A DNA stretch of 64,000 nt from Hormiphora californensis (taxonomy: Eukaryota > Ctenophora > Tentaculata > Cydippida > Pleurobrachiidae): positions 6,276,179 to 6,340,178 of the forward strand of contig CM035359.1 of the NCBI GenBank assembly GCA_020137815.1, given 5' to 3'. Shown piece by piece: positions 38,401 through 50,600 of this stretch. Below the pieces are notes generated by a model. That model was not told the DNA's origin. It saw only the letters and a list, made by a program, of their open reading frames with translations, and made no database searches. A program made the translations under genes and the position numbers. The first letter of the stretch is position 1, and every line of letters begins with the position of its first letter.

Positions 38401-39810
38401 TTACTAGTGTACACAACACATATATGTGTATAATGAACCGGGTTTTAAAAGAACGCTTAATTGAAGTTGGAATACTCTAGGGGAGTGTAGGAGATGGAAG
38501 CCGGAAGAAATACGTCTTCCTAGGTACCCGGGTTCTTTTATTGTAAGTTGGTCCCGAAAGAAAAGCCCCATACCGTACCGCAAAAACCCATGGTGTAGTG
38601 ATGGACTCGACTGTAAAAAAGGCCTTTCAGTTTTATCCCACAAGTTTAAGTGGGGTTCAAAACTGTATGGTTATTTCCCTCTTCAAAAGTTTGTACTCTT
38701 TGGGTGCTTCCTGGTTCCATATAGATGCCTATAGTTTGCTACATCACAAGCTCCCAGCTCAACTCCCTTTTGTTCGAGTTCTCAGCTAAGCTTTTGTATT
38801 AAATGCATCTGCTATTATTATAGAGAGCTTCTATACAAATGCAATGCTAGTTTAGTACTAAAGCTAGAGTTTCATACCTTTTTTCGTGAGGCTTTGCGGT
38901 GCCATTTTATATACTACTTTGTCTGGCGTATTGGTAAAAACTTGATATATGCCTTTTAGACTCAACGGTTTAGTCCAAATTTGTTAATCAGCAAATATAT
39001 TTGCCCTCCTATCAATATCTCGCTGACTTACCTTATATAGGTATATGTTATCGCCGAGGCCGGCTCTCCCAGTCCAAAGCTGCTTCTAAAACATTGAATT
39101 TCCTAGTAGATTCCAGTTGTTTATCCTTGTTTATAAATATCTGGGAGAAGCTGGATAGTTAATATAAAAAACCCCTCTTCCCATATGTCACAGGTGAAGT
39201 AGAATGGGAGAAAACAACAACAACAACAACCTTTACTCTCCTGTACTATCGGTAAGCAATATCTTGTTTGTCTACTTTTCGTGTCTAATTGTTTCTCTTA
39301 CACTTTTCGTGTCTTCGATATCAGGCAATCTACCAAAGAACACCCGACTGTTAATCTGAAGTCTTGTAGTTTTTCTAGATTGTTTTCAAGGGTCCAACCC
39401 CCTAAAAACTGTCGGTCTAGAGTATTCCAAGTTGATAACAATTTGAATTTAAATCCCCTCCAATTCTTTTGTGGTCAGGTGGTCTCAATACCGAATTCAT
39501 CAACCAACACTCCAAGTCGCGTCACGCCATAAAATTCGATCTTTTGGTAATGAAGAAATGCGTTCTATTGCCATGCCCTCTTTAAGTCCAGCCTTTTCTC
39601 CCTCTTTCTCGCACCTACTATGAGCTGTTACCTATATTGTGTTACTACAAATTGTGTTGGGGAACAAAATGTGTCCCCCGCCTAGTCTGCTATCATGGGT
39701 TGCACTGCACAATGCACATATTACCGGAATCGATCATTTGTCCTTTTGTTATTTTGTATGTGACTTCTTTAGACCACATTAAGTTTGTTGGATATCAACA
39801 AAATGTAGTA

Positions 39811-39929
39811 CAGTCGGACCCCGATTTACCGGGCACCCTGATTTACCGGGCACCCCGATATACCGGGCACCCCGATTTACCGGGCAAAACCCTTTCCCCC
39901 GAACATCCCGGTAAATTGGGGTCCGACTG
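39811..39929. mobile_element. Pogo-like MITE, family P, complete 119-bp copy
   Basis: Ends CAGTCGGACCCCGATTTACC and the inverted GGTAAATTGGGGTCCGACTG, flanked by TA (39809-39810 and 39930-39931). The left half contains four tandem copies of ccccgatttaccgggca. TIR and target fit the pogo/Tigger group of Tc1/mariner elements. Confidence 0.85.
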
Positions 39930-41826
39930 TACTAAGTATATAGGTACTCCAAGGTTCAGCAAGTTTGTCAAGTCAAAAACCAGTTTTTTCAGACTACTAT
40001 CTTATCTGCATTCACAATTACATAAGTGCAGCTGTGCACCTATTTTTGACGCTTCTTTGACAGACTCACATGATTCATTAATTTTCACCTCCTTTATCTC
40101 GCCCCGAAATACTCAGAATTATGTCTAATACAATGAAGGTGGAAACCTGCATAAAAAACAGGGTAAGTCTGAAAAACCTCTCAAGGAGAGTCTCAATGAG
40201 TGAGGGGGGGGGTGGGTTGTTATTCAGAATTTTAAAAGCCTCTCTTTATATTACGCAAAACATGAGAGAGGTTGTTCATGTTGTTTTGGAAAATCAATTA
40301 GAATATATCGGCGGTACTGGAGGGGGAGTCAAAGCCTGGTTCAAAGTATCCTACCGCTTCGTTTCTTATCTCTGTTGTTCAAGGGAGAGAGGGCCAGAGA
40401 GGGGCATGTTATCTAGCAACATGGTTCCCGTGTTAGCCCCCTTTTTAGCCCCCCCGGGTTGATGAGAAAGGTCAATAGTAAATTCCTATTTTTCGCCAAG
40501 TTCAACCGTGAACAATGATTTATTGACCAGTCGTGTCTAAACCTTATGGCTCCCAGCCGTGCGTTATCTTGATTTTAATCAGAAAGTTACGAAACTTTCC
40601 CATTCTGCGTCATCGCCATATGCCTGGCAATCCAGCTTTTAACACTTGTCTCTCCCTCCATAAGGCTGCATTTTATCAATTCACTAATGTGGTAAACTTA
40701 TCGGATGCCCAGTGTGGTATTGCCCACTACCTGTCGACCCGGCCAAATGTATATGAGACGTGATACGTGTCAACAATTCTTCCAGTTCTTATCCAGCTGT
40801 GTATTTCAAAAATGTCGTTGAAAGCTTGCCTTATTTGCTATATTTCATCAAATATAATTGTCAGTAAACATTACGTAACTGCCTCATTTATGACTTAATA
40901 TGCGTGAATCTCTCAGTCAGGTCTAATATTACAGTGCATTACTGATCGCCACAGGGACAAGATACCTCATAGCGGTCCATACTCACTGTGTTTCTCTCTT
41001 GTGTTTTCCGACAGCTGTTTCACCCTTTAATATAATGTGCAATTGGGTTTTCGTAGTTGTAAGGGAATTGGAGATCTGTTTCACAGTCTGTAACTGTATC
41101 TCATTACCAATCTCTCTGCAGCAACTGCATATCACACCCGATTCAACAATTTGTCGTCTCTCTAAAGAAATTCATCCCCCTCTCTCACACACTTTCTCTC
41201 TCTATCTTTTTCCCTCATTTAATCTGAGGCCGCATGAACCATGAAACACTGTTGCTAGGCTACAATAGTGCCATATGCCCTCAACTCGATTAGAACTAAA
41301 TCGTGTTGACAGGGGTAGAGATTCATTTACCAAGCTCCTAGTTGCATTGGGGTGCCTTCTTTTTTGGCTATCTTGGTCATTTGAAATCATGTCATTCCTT
41401 TGCATAAAATTCCAAGAAACTGACCAGAATTCTCATTTTTTTAATGAAGCCTTGCAGTTGCAAACCAATTCCGGAAGACGATCGAATAGTTAAGCAAAAT
41501 TTAGCGCTTGTTAAAATTCTTCCCAGCCGATATTTTGCATAATATCCCCTATGATTAGGAAATAAAGGCTCCATAACGGTTTGCAACTGATCGTAAGACA
41601 GTTAAGCAGAATTTGTCTCATGCATTGCTCCTCTATAACAACTATATAAATCCAGAAGCTATTATAATGTGCAAAACAATCTAACCACTTTATGGAATCG
41701 TAGCAACGCCCGTCTGAGATAAAAAGCCACATAAAATGTTTTATTAATCAATATTTGTCTTCAACTTCATATAATAAATTGCTAGTAGATTCAAACTCTA
41801 TCTGTCATGCAATGATTACCCATGGT

Positions 41827-41935
41827 AGGAACCGAACGAATCAGGAAATACTGGTCCCTGATTGGCCGATAACCAGTCACGTGACCTAAGTAACGATCGT
41901 TCTGATTGGTTGTTGACTTGTTTCGGTCGGTTCCT
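41827..41935. mobile_element. MITE family A copy
   Basis: 109 bp from AGGAACCGAACGAATCAGGA to TTTCGGTCGGTTCCT, with the central CAGTCACGTGACC. Same orientation as 1750-1856. Confidence 0.8.
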
Positions 41936-42549
41936 GACCCATGGTTGTTTAGATGAGCTCGATCCACATTGCATTCCTATGCAAATGCAATGAACCATGA
42001 AATGGGTTCTCTTCTAAACGTGCCCCAACACACACAGCTGCTGTACCTGACAGATGGTACCATGTGTCTCTACACGTGTTGTTATACCACTCAACACACA
42101 CAAACCATCATATGTCTTTATATTTCTCTTTCTCCTCAACTTGTTGAGTGTTTTCTAAACCATATTGGGAATGAGGTTGTGCATAGCTTCAAATATATCC
42201 TTGTTTGAGTGTATAGCAGTTGTTTAAAGGCCATCTGATCTGATCAACATGCATAATTCATGGCTTGCCGCATAGTTTTGTTACTAAATTATGAACATTT
42301 TCCAAGTCTGGACTTGTGTAAATCGTGTTGTCGTTGACACCAAAAGGGTCGGGACCCAGGGGCACCCACATTTTTTAGCTTTACCGTCACTTTTTATATT
42401 TGTTAAATCTTTCTTTTCCCTAAATCGTTTCTTTTTCCTCATAAAACTTCTTTAGCATTGACATATATGGCGTTGAGTATCGTTTAGAACTTGTCCTGAC
42501 CTAATTTGTAACACAACAAGACTTGCTCGACCCTGTTTGAACAAAACAC

Positions 42550-45500
42550 ATGAACAATACCAATAAAATGGTTGTCATTGTAAATAACAGTGTGGGTGAT
42601 GGAACTACACCAGCTGCAGTTTATAATGTGAAGGTACATGTCTGTGTGTTCTCTGTTTTTAGTGCCAAGACTACTTAACATTTCAGTTAAAAGAAGTCTC
42701 CACGGTTCATATTTCTGTAATTATATGAATACGGCAGGTCTCATATTAATTTAATCACATGATATTATATCAAAATCAAATCAAGTTTACCATAGTTAGG
42801 CGAGCGTAGCAACTTCCTAAGAGCAAACCATACTTTTCTTTCCTTCTATAATTTATAGAGCGACCTTTACAAATACCATCTCACACCTTCCATTGTTACT
42901 CAACTCCACCCATCCTATACAGGGTTCTGAGGGGGAGGATGAGCCAGGTATTGAGCTGAAGAAGATGGACGATTCTAACAATGTAGTTGTGGATCTTAGT
43001 AATCACGATGGGGAGGCACCAGTTAAACAGGGACCAATCGGGGTAAGTAGCGAACATTATAGCACCATCTAACATCGAACATCTATCAATCGATAACAAA
43101 GTCGTCTCGGCAAAAAGGCGAAACATTCAAGGAAGGCCAAATGTGTGAATCAGTCCATCACCAAAACATGTTTTCCCACAGAGGTTTCTGGAACAGCATA
43201 AAAAAGCTATCAACGTAATAAAGTGGACGGTGATTGTGATCTTTATCTATTCTTACACCCTGGCATCTATATTCATCAACCCTACTCACAGTAAGAAGCT
43301 GATTGGGCTGGTGATCTTTGGTACTGCTTGTGCTCTTATCTACTTTGTTTTCCTAGTAAGTGTGGTTTATTCTTATAGAACAAATCCAAAATTTGTTGAT
43401 ATTGATTGTGATGATTTATGGAGCCGATTTTAAAAGTTTCTAGGTAGATGCTAGGGTCTATCAAACGTTTTCAAACTCTCTCCTAAAATTACATTTATTT
43501 CAGTTCATAAAGTCCTTCAACCCACCTAATGTAATAGAGATGCTACAGAGTAAGGTACCGTGGATCAACATGGCATCTGCCATCCTGGTCGGACTCACCT
43601 TTCTCGGTGAGTAATAGGGATGTTCAATGTTTATGTATAATACTAGATTATTCAGTTTTTGATTTTCTCGTTATGTCATTATCTTCAGGTCGTGGGGGGG
43701 GGCTTGCCATTTGCCAGGCCTCGAATATGTTTCAGAATATTCTCGAGAGTATTCTGAATTCTCCTGCCACCTACCTACTAGGTGACCTAGGTCATAACAA
43801 ATTATCTCTCCCTTCACAGGTATTATCATCTACTTCATTGCCGTGTCTAAGAACAGATTACGTAAAATCCAGGCACTCGGGGGTCTGGTGGTTTATGTTC
43901 TACTCTGCTGGCTATTCTCTGTGGACAGAAAAAAGGTAAACCTCATCGGATGAATCGATCTCGGTGGAATAATATATGGTACATGTGTTTAGTCTTCAAT
44001 GGGGATGTGAGGATTTAGTGACTGTGAGATTCCCAGAAACCACAGGGGCACATGTTGGAATATAAATGTATGCACGTGAAGAGACAAAGTGAAGGTTAGA
44101 GTGTAGCTTATCTTAATCGCATAAAGTGAGGGGTGTGTGCTGGATATCTACAAACGAAAAACTTAATAGCCACGATAGAGTACTGGAGAGACGAATAGAA
44201 GTACGGTTGAGACACTTTAATACTTTCTGTCAGAGCATTGGCCTGACCCTATTCTCCTTTCTTTCTGCACGTGGAGCACGCAAGAACTGTAGTCAGAGTA
44301 TATTGGCCTGACAGAACATTCCCAGGTGAAATGGAGGGGAGTATTGTGGGGATTGGGTCTTCAGTTCTCGTTTGCTCTCATTATCCTCAAGACAGCTCCT
44401 GGTAGAGACTTGTTTGATTTCATCGGGAACCAAACTACTATTTTCCTAGGTATGTGATCATGATCATGATGGTCTTTAGTCTTCAGATAAACTATTATCA
44501 AACCTCATTAACTACATCAAAACACACGACATGCACAACAACTGTCAGTGTCTCCTAGTTCCACATAATATGAACTGCCTCGAATTCTAACCACTCCCAT
44601 TACAGATTACTCAAAGGTCGGGTCACGTTTTGTGTTTGGTAACGTAGCGGTGGATGGTGCGGGGAAGAATGACCTGGTAACCAAGGGAAACGAATACGCA
44701 TATTCAATCTGGTAAATTACAAATCGCAAACGTATGCACTGACTCAAACCGATATTTTTTGAAATAAGTTTCTAGGTTTTTACATTATATCATCTACCTA
44801 AACCTGATTTTCAACAGGTGTTTTGCCATTCTTCCTACAGTGGTATTCTTCTCTGCCTTCGTATCAATGCTCTTCCATATCGGAGTTCTACAAGTCATTA
44901 TCATGGGTAAGATCTGTTATAGCAGGAACCGACCGAAACAAGTAAACAACCAATCAGAACTCGTTATTTAGGTCACGTGACTGGTTATCAGCCAATCAGG
45001 GAGCAGTATTTCCTGATTCGGTTCCTGATCTGTAGTTCCTCTTAGTTGATTTTTTGTATCCCGCTACCGCACGAAGCTTCTTTGTATCATAGCAACGGAC
45101 ATACGCAACCACCCGAACTTTCGGGAGGAATAGGCGCCTCCCCGGGGATTGGGGATTGGGGTACATCTTCCCAGAATAGCTCCCAGAATAGCTCATCAAA
45201 AGGGAGGAGTATTATGGTAGACTAAGTCTAACTATAAGAACAGCATTGAATGGTTCAACCTCATGGAGCCATGCTAAACTTGTCTATTGGTCTATCATCC
45301 ACCAGCTTGAATTCTAGGAACTCAAAGGCCACAACTAGATGTTTCAAGTTGTAAAGAGGCCGCTTGAGCGACATGTGGCTCTTGGAACCTTGGTTCACAG
45401 CCAGCTGGTTACTTGTTGACCAAACCCACAGTTTCACACCCACATATACCAGGTATCAGTAAAGCGATGTTCTACACAATGCAGACCTCTGTGGTGGAAT

Positions 45501-47022
45501 CCCTAAACGCAGCGGGAAACATATTCGTGGGGATGACAGAGGCCCCCCTAATGATCAGACCTTTCCTTCCTAAAATGACGAAATCAGAGATTCATGCTGT
45601 CATGACTGGTGGATTTGCAACCATCGCCGGTAAGAAATGACTTCCAAACACTTCACCAAAACCAAAATAGAGCAGAAAAGAACCAGGCTGTCAGGACAAT
45701 GAAAGTTATTAAAGACCATTTATTCCCATGAATCTAGGTCATGTTGATAGTGCCTCTCTTACACACAACGCACTTCCCTAGGTGGTGTGTTGGCGGCGTA
45801 TGTGGGGATGAACATCCCAGCGAAACATCTTGATAGCTGCCTCTGTTATGAGCTGTCCAGCTGCCCTGGCCATATCAAAACTAGTCTACCCTGAAACAGG
45901 TACTGCAGCAGTAGTATGACTTTTTAATGCGAAGATACATTTAACCTTCAAGACACCTAACTCAACCATATCATAGCTTTCAAAAGCCACGGACCACGGT
46001 CTATCAAATCCCAATTCTGCAGAGGTTTCCCAGTACATGTCCGGCGAGGACTTTGTAATTCCCTCCTCTGGAGGACGCCAAGAACTTCATCGAGGCTGCT
46101 AAGAATGGGGCTTCAGTTTCTATCGGTAAGAGTAAGAGAGTACTCACAATATACTGTAATTAAGATTCGTCCCTACTAATATAATATAATATAATAGAAT
46201 GTACTGCAGTATACTCTATGCAAGTATCGATTAATTGTGTTGGACTTTCTCCAGTTCAATTGTGTTTTCAGGTTTGGTGGCGAACATCGTTGTGATGTTG
46301 ATATGTTTCATGTCATTCTACAACGTGTTTGAGACCTGGTTTGCCTACTTTGCGATGTGCGTCGGCTGGGAGATTACCCTTACGGTCAGTTGATTAAATT
46401 TAAAATCCAGGTTTTATCTGAACTTTTATGGCCAGTTTCAAAAACTTCTTTCTCTCCATTTTATGGAAATTCATTGCTTCTAACTATCTTTGTTTCAGGA
46501 GTTCATGGGTTACGTCTTTGTCCCCTTTGCCTGGTTACTGGGGATTGAAGAGAGCAACTGTAAAGATGCTGGAGAGCTCCTGGCCCAGAAGATTCTGATT
46601 AACGAATACTTCGCTTACGCCTCTCTGTCCAAGAAGATCGGAATGAAACTGGTAACAGAGAGAACTGAAATTCTGATGACGTATGCACTGTGTGGCTTTG
46701 GAAATGTTGCTTCCATGGGAATTCAGGTAAAAAATGAAGTTTAAATGATTTTACAGATCTATCCAATAGGATCTCCTGACTCTTATAGATATATTCAATA
46801 AATCTCGATTGACCGTGAAATTCAGTGGGCTTGCTCTAACCCACTCTTAATTTTGGGCCCAGTGTCAGCTCACAACTCCCATAATTATTGCAGGTTGGTG
46901 CACTCTCAGTTATGGCTCCAGAACGGAAATCAGACTTCTCTGGAATGGTATTCAGTGCCATGTTAGCTGGTACAGTGGCCTGTCAAATGACTGCTTGTAT
47001 AGCCGGTATACTGTTGGGGTGA
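42550..47022 (+). CDS. Concentrative nucleoside transporter (SLC28), two frameshifts
   Basis: Plasma-membrane, cation-coupled nucleoside importer of the CNT family. Exons: 42550-42633, 42923-43042, 43182-43355, 43504-43606, 43820-43935, 44326-44449, 44606-44711, 44818-44906, 45453-45629, 45782-45899, 46023-46125, 46272-46384, 46499-46726, 46894-47022. The N-terminus is acidic and cytoplasmic, then multiple hydrophobic helices follow. Motifs: [17 protein letters not shown] (about 321-337), [13 protein letters not shown], and the CNT signature [12 protein letters not shown] (504-515), then TYALCGFGN. Phases agree at every junction only if one extra base is discounted in exon 10 (G45832, in cttGatagct) and one in exon 11 (within 46061-46070); both insertions sit in conserved sequence. 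Corrected length about 593 aa, near the usual 600-690. AATAAA lies at 47051. Either a recent pseudogene or base-calling errors; exon structure otherwise looks under constraint. Confidence 0.85.
44227..44314. mobile_element. Family N MITE, complete copy
   Basis: 88 bp with ends ctgtcagagcattggcctga and the inverted tcagagtatattggcctgac. It ends 11 bp before the first base of transporter exon 6 (44326), so the remaining acceptor sequence is only aacattcccag. Confidence 0.75.
44924..45026. mobile_element. MITE family A copy, opposite orientation
   Basis: AGGAACCGACCGAAACAAGT through CAGGTCACGTGACTGG-like centre to GATTCGGTTCCT. It starts 17 bp after the donor of transporter exon 8. Confidence 0.8.
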
Positions 47023-47694
47023 GCTGGACTCTCTGCGTTGGATCAGAGCCAATAAAGTTGACTTCGAGGCCATGGGTCAAGGGTTTCACTTGTGTATACA
47101 GGGCCTCAAGAAACAATGATATTATGACATATAGGACTGCAGAAGCCGATTCTAAGTATTGAACGTTGCTGAGACGACATGACATTGGCGTGTGTGGAAT
47201 TACAGCATTTATACGACCTGACCTTTTTATCAAGTTTGACATGTGTCACGACACGTGTATTTTACCTGTAGTTATTAACCACATGTTTATATTGAGTATT
47301 GTTAGCGAGCCAGCTGTGAGTTTTAATTCTTCAGTTTAAAATATGGAATCTGGTAATGAGTCAGCGTCATATAATGAGTCAGCGTCATATACTTCAGCAT
47401 CATATATTCAGAAAATGCAAAGCGAGGAAAGGGGAAAAAGGTCGTGCAGTATTCAGCATGGCAGCGAAGTTTAAAAACTCAAACGCGGATCTTTTTTGGA
47501 ATGCTGAAACCGTTAAGTTTGGTTACTATCACAACTGTACAGCGATTATACACACAAGTTGAGTTTTTATCAAAAACATGTTGATCCCTAAAAACTAAAC
47601 CACGAGTTTTTAAAAGCTGTACAGTTTCATCGGGTGAGATCCGAGGTTAATGATCCAGGCAGTCTGTTGCCATAGTAACATGATTCGCGTGTAT
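47023..47694. other. Interval between convergent transporter and lectin gene 1
   Basis: Holds the transporter 3' UTR with AATAAA at 47051-47056. A short direct repeat (atgagtcagcgtcatata, twice) lies at 47355-47395. No coding signal is convincing; the ORFs here lack splice context. The two flanking genes converge. Confidence 0.6.
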
Positions 47695-50600
47695 CTAGCT
47701 GTAGGTACACGATCGCCAGGGGCACATACAAGCGAAGGGTCGCTTCTTGTGTACGAACGAATCATCCCATTTACCATCCTTCCGAGAGATGGCCACTACT
47801 CTCTGTTCTGTAGAGAGGGAGAAACAACGTGTAGTGAGGGAGAGGGGAGATTTTAGTATGATAAAAAGGCGATCTGGTTGGGTGTAATGTCTGGCGGCAC
47901 TGACCCGATCTGAGCGCACTCTTTACAATCAGAACGGTGTCACAGTACTGTCACAGTATCACTGCTACCCCCGTCCCCCATGATACTTGTTGAGTAAGGG
48001 GGTGGTCGAGCCCCATACTGATCAATAACTTGGTGACATTGATCAATAACTTGGTGACATAGACACCGTGCGCGACCAAGATTGAGCGGGGGTCGCGCCA
48101 GGTGTCTATATGTCACCAAACCAATAACATGATATATACTGCACACATACCTCTACTGCCTTCCACCCAGTTGTCAGGTTGAAACTTCCTGTCCCAGGTA
48201 GGGTTCCATCCAAGGGTTGTGTTATCGTGGTTAATCCATTCGTTAGTTCCATATCCTGTTGAGTTCATTACCTCCTCTACACCAATCCACACCTGGGGAG
48301 GGGCAAGTTAGTTAGGTGGGGGTTAGTTATTAGGTGGGGAGAGCGAGGGAGTAACTGGAGTGAGGGGAAGTTAGATGGGGAGGGGCAAGTTAGTTAGGTG
48401 GGGAGAGCGAGGGAGTAACTGGAGTTAGATGGGAGTTAGATGGGGAGTTAGGCAGGGAGAGCGAGGGAGTAACTGGAGTTAGATGGGAGTTAGATGGGGA
48501 GTTAGGCAGGGAGAGCGAGGGAGTAACTGGAGTTAGATGGGAGTTAGATGGGGAGTTAGGCAGGGAGAGCGAGGGAGTAACTGGAGTTAGATGGGGGTTA
48601 GATGGGGAGTTAGGCAGGGAGTGGGTCATTGCAGTGGTAGAGAATCACACAAATATAGAGGCAACCAAACCATAAAAGATGTGCCGAACTTCATGTTTTG
48701 GGCCACTCCATTACAATCACGTGGCTGATTTCTACTGCTTACCCAGTTAGAATTGTTGAATCTTGGTGTATCGATATCCACTCCCAGGGTCATATTAATT
48801 GCACCTCTCAGTTCGGCATTATCTTCTGCACTATTTATCTGGGTGGATAGTGTTGGGTGATTGGAGCCCTCAAACAAAACTAGATAGTCCGGTAATATGA
48901 CGTCATCATAATTGTCATCATATTACCAGATGGGGGGCTGAAGGTTATAGCGATCAGGATATTTTAGCTGGATTAGTTTATTAGCCCACAACCGGTAACA
49001 TACTACCAAACAAATATAGATTTACACCTACCATGGCCATAGTTAGTCCGTATTCCTCACACAACTCCTTCGCCTTCCACCACTTGACATGTTCCTGAAC
49101 CACTATGTACTTGCCTAGAATTAGAGAAGGAGTAGGGTAGGGAAACTACTATTTTTTGAGCAGCCAGTTTACCAAGCAGGGGAGGGGCGGGGGAGGGGCT
49201 ACACACAAACAAACTAGAAACCTACCACAGTAGTTGCAGACATAAGGAGCCTCCATGTTGTAATATGTATCATCCCACACTCCCTTCCTGCTGATCATGG
49301 CGTAGTTCTGGTAAATCCGGGTACTGAAACAACGATCAGGGGTTAGATTATGGGATCAGACTAATTCGGAGATCCGACTAAATGGAGACCGAATGGGATT
49401 TTATAGACGTGACTTGTCATGAGCATTAAGGCCAGAGGGGGGGTCCGAGGGTATAAAAAGTCACTTTCGGCCTCTGGTCCGGCTGGAAGAGCCGGACCAG
49501 ATGGTATGCTCAGAATGGATTTTACGTGCACTGTTTTGGAGAAAAGTGAGGTTAACTTTTGTCCAAAATCTAATGTTAACCTCATTTATCCATGAACCAC
49601 AATAGCTACAAAGCTAAATTTAATACTGAATGAAAGATCTAGTTACAAGGTCAGCTCAAACGAAGTTTCAGACCTCTACTCCTAATGGTTGGAAAGAAAT
49701 CGGAGGTTAACTTGATCCTCAAAAACTATGTTTTTCTTGAATATCTCGGGTGAAATTTGGGCCAGTCATGCCCCTTTCATTTGACAACCACTCATCCGTT
49801 AACCTCAGAACTTGGCAGGGATGTTCCTCGGATGGTCCTCTACAAAAGTGATGTAGCGATTTTTGATATCTGCCCCCGTTCAAAAATTATGAGGTTAACA
49901 ATAGAGCCCGGTCGGCTAAAAATGCACTGTTAACCTCATAATTTTTGAACGGGGGCAGATATCAAAAATCGCTACATCACTTTTGTAGAGGACCATCCGA
50001 GGAACATCCCTGCCAAGTTCTGAGGTTAACGGATGAGTGGTTGTCAAATGAAAGGGGCATGACTGGCCCAAATTTCACCCGAGATATTCAAGAAAAACAT
50101 AGTTTTTGAGGATCAAGTTAACCTCCGATTTCTTTCCAACCATTAGGAGTAGAGGTCTGAAACTTCGTTTGAGCTGACCTTGTAACTAGATCTTTCATTC
50201 AGTATTAAATTTAGCTTTGTAGCTATTGTGGTTCATGGATAAATGAGGTTAACATTAGATTTTGGACAAAAGTTAACCTCATTTTTCTCTGAAACTGTGC
50301 GCACAAAATCCATTCTGAGCATACCATCTGGTCCGGCTCTTCGAGCCGGACCAGAGGCCGAAAGTGACTTTTTAAACCCTCGGACCCCCCCCCCCTCTGG
50401 CCTTAACTAAGTGCCCAAAGATGGTCCCTAACGATGGTTCTTGTGACCATGTGAACCTTACTTTTTTCCATCAATTTTCATTTTCTTGGTAGCTTGATCG
50501 GGCATGTTCCTCATCCATCTCTGCCAAATTGGACTGGAGCCATTTCCCCAACTCCAATTGGAGGGGTCCCAGTTCTTTCCCTGGAGAAAATGGGTCAGCC

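Larger units (their letters stand above)
34482..42549. other. 8-kb interval with no recognised gene
   Basis: Holds several isolated perfect palindromes, family N, P, R and A elements, a short (G)n run at 35441-35455, a purine-rich block at 35755-35860 and a (CT)n tract at 36558-36605. One possible short exon at 39205-39252 (MGENNNNNNLYSPVLS then a GTAAGC donor) and another at about 40103-40160 (MSNTMKVETC, donor GTAAGT) could be upstream exons of the transporter or an unknown gene; I could not connect them. CAGCTGCACGTGCAGCTG is a short palindrome near 38003. Confidence 0.5.
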
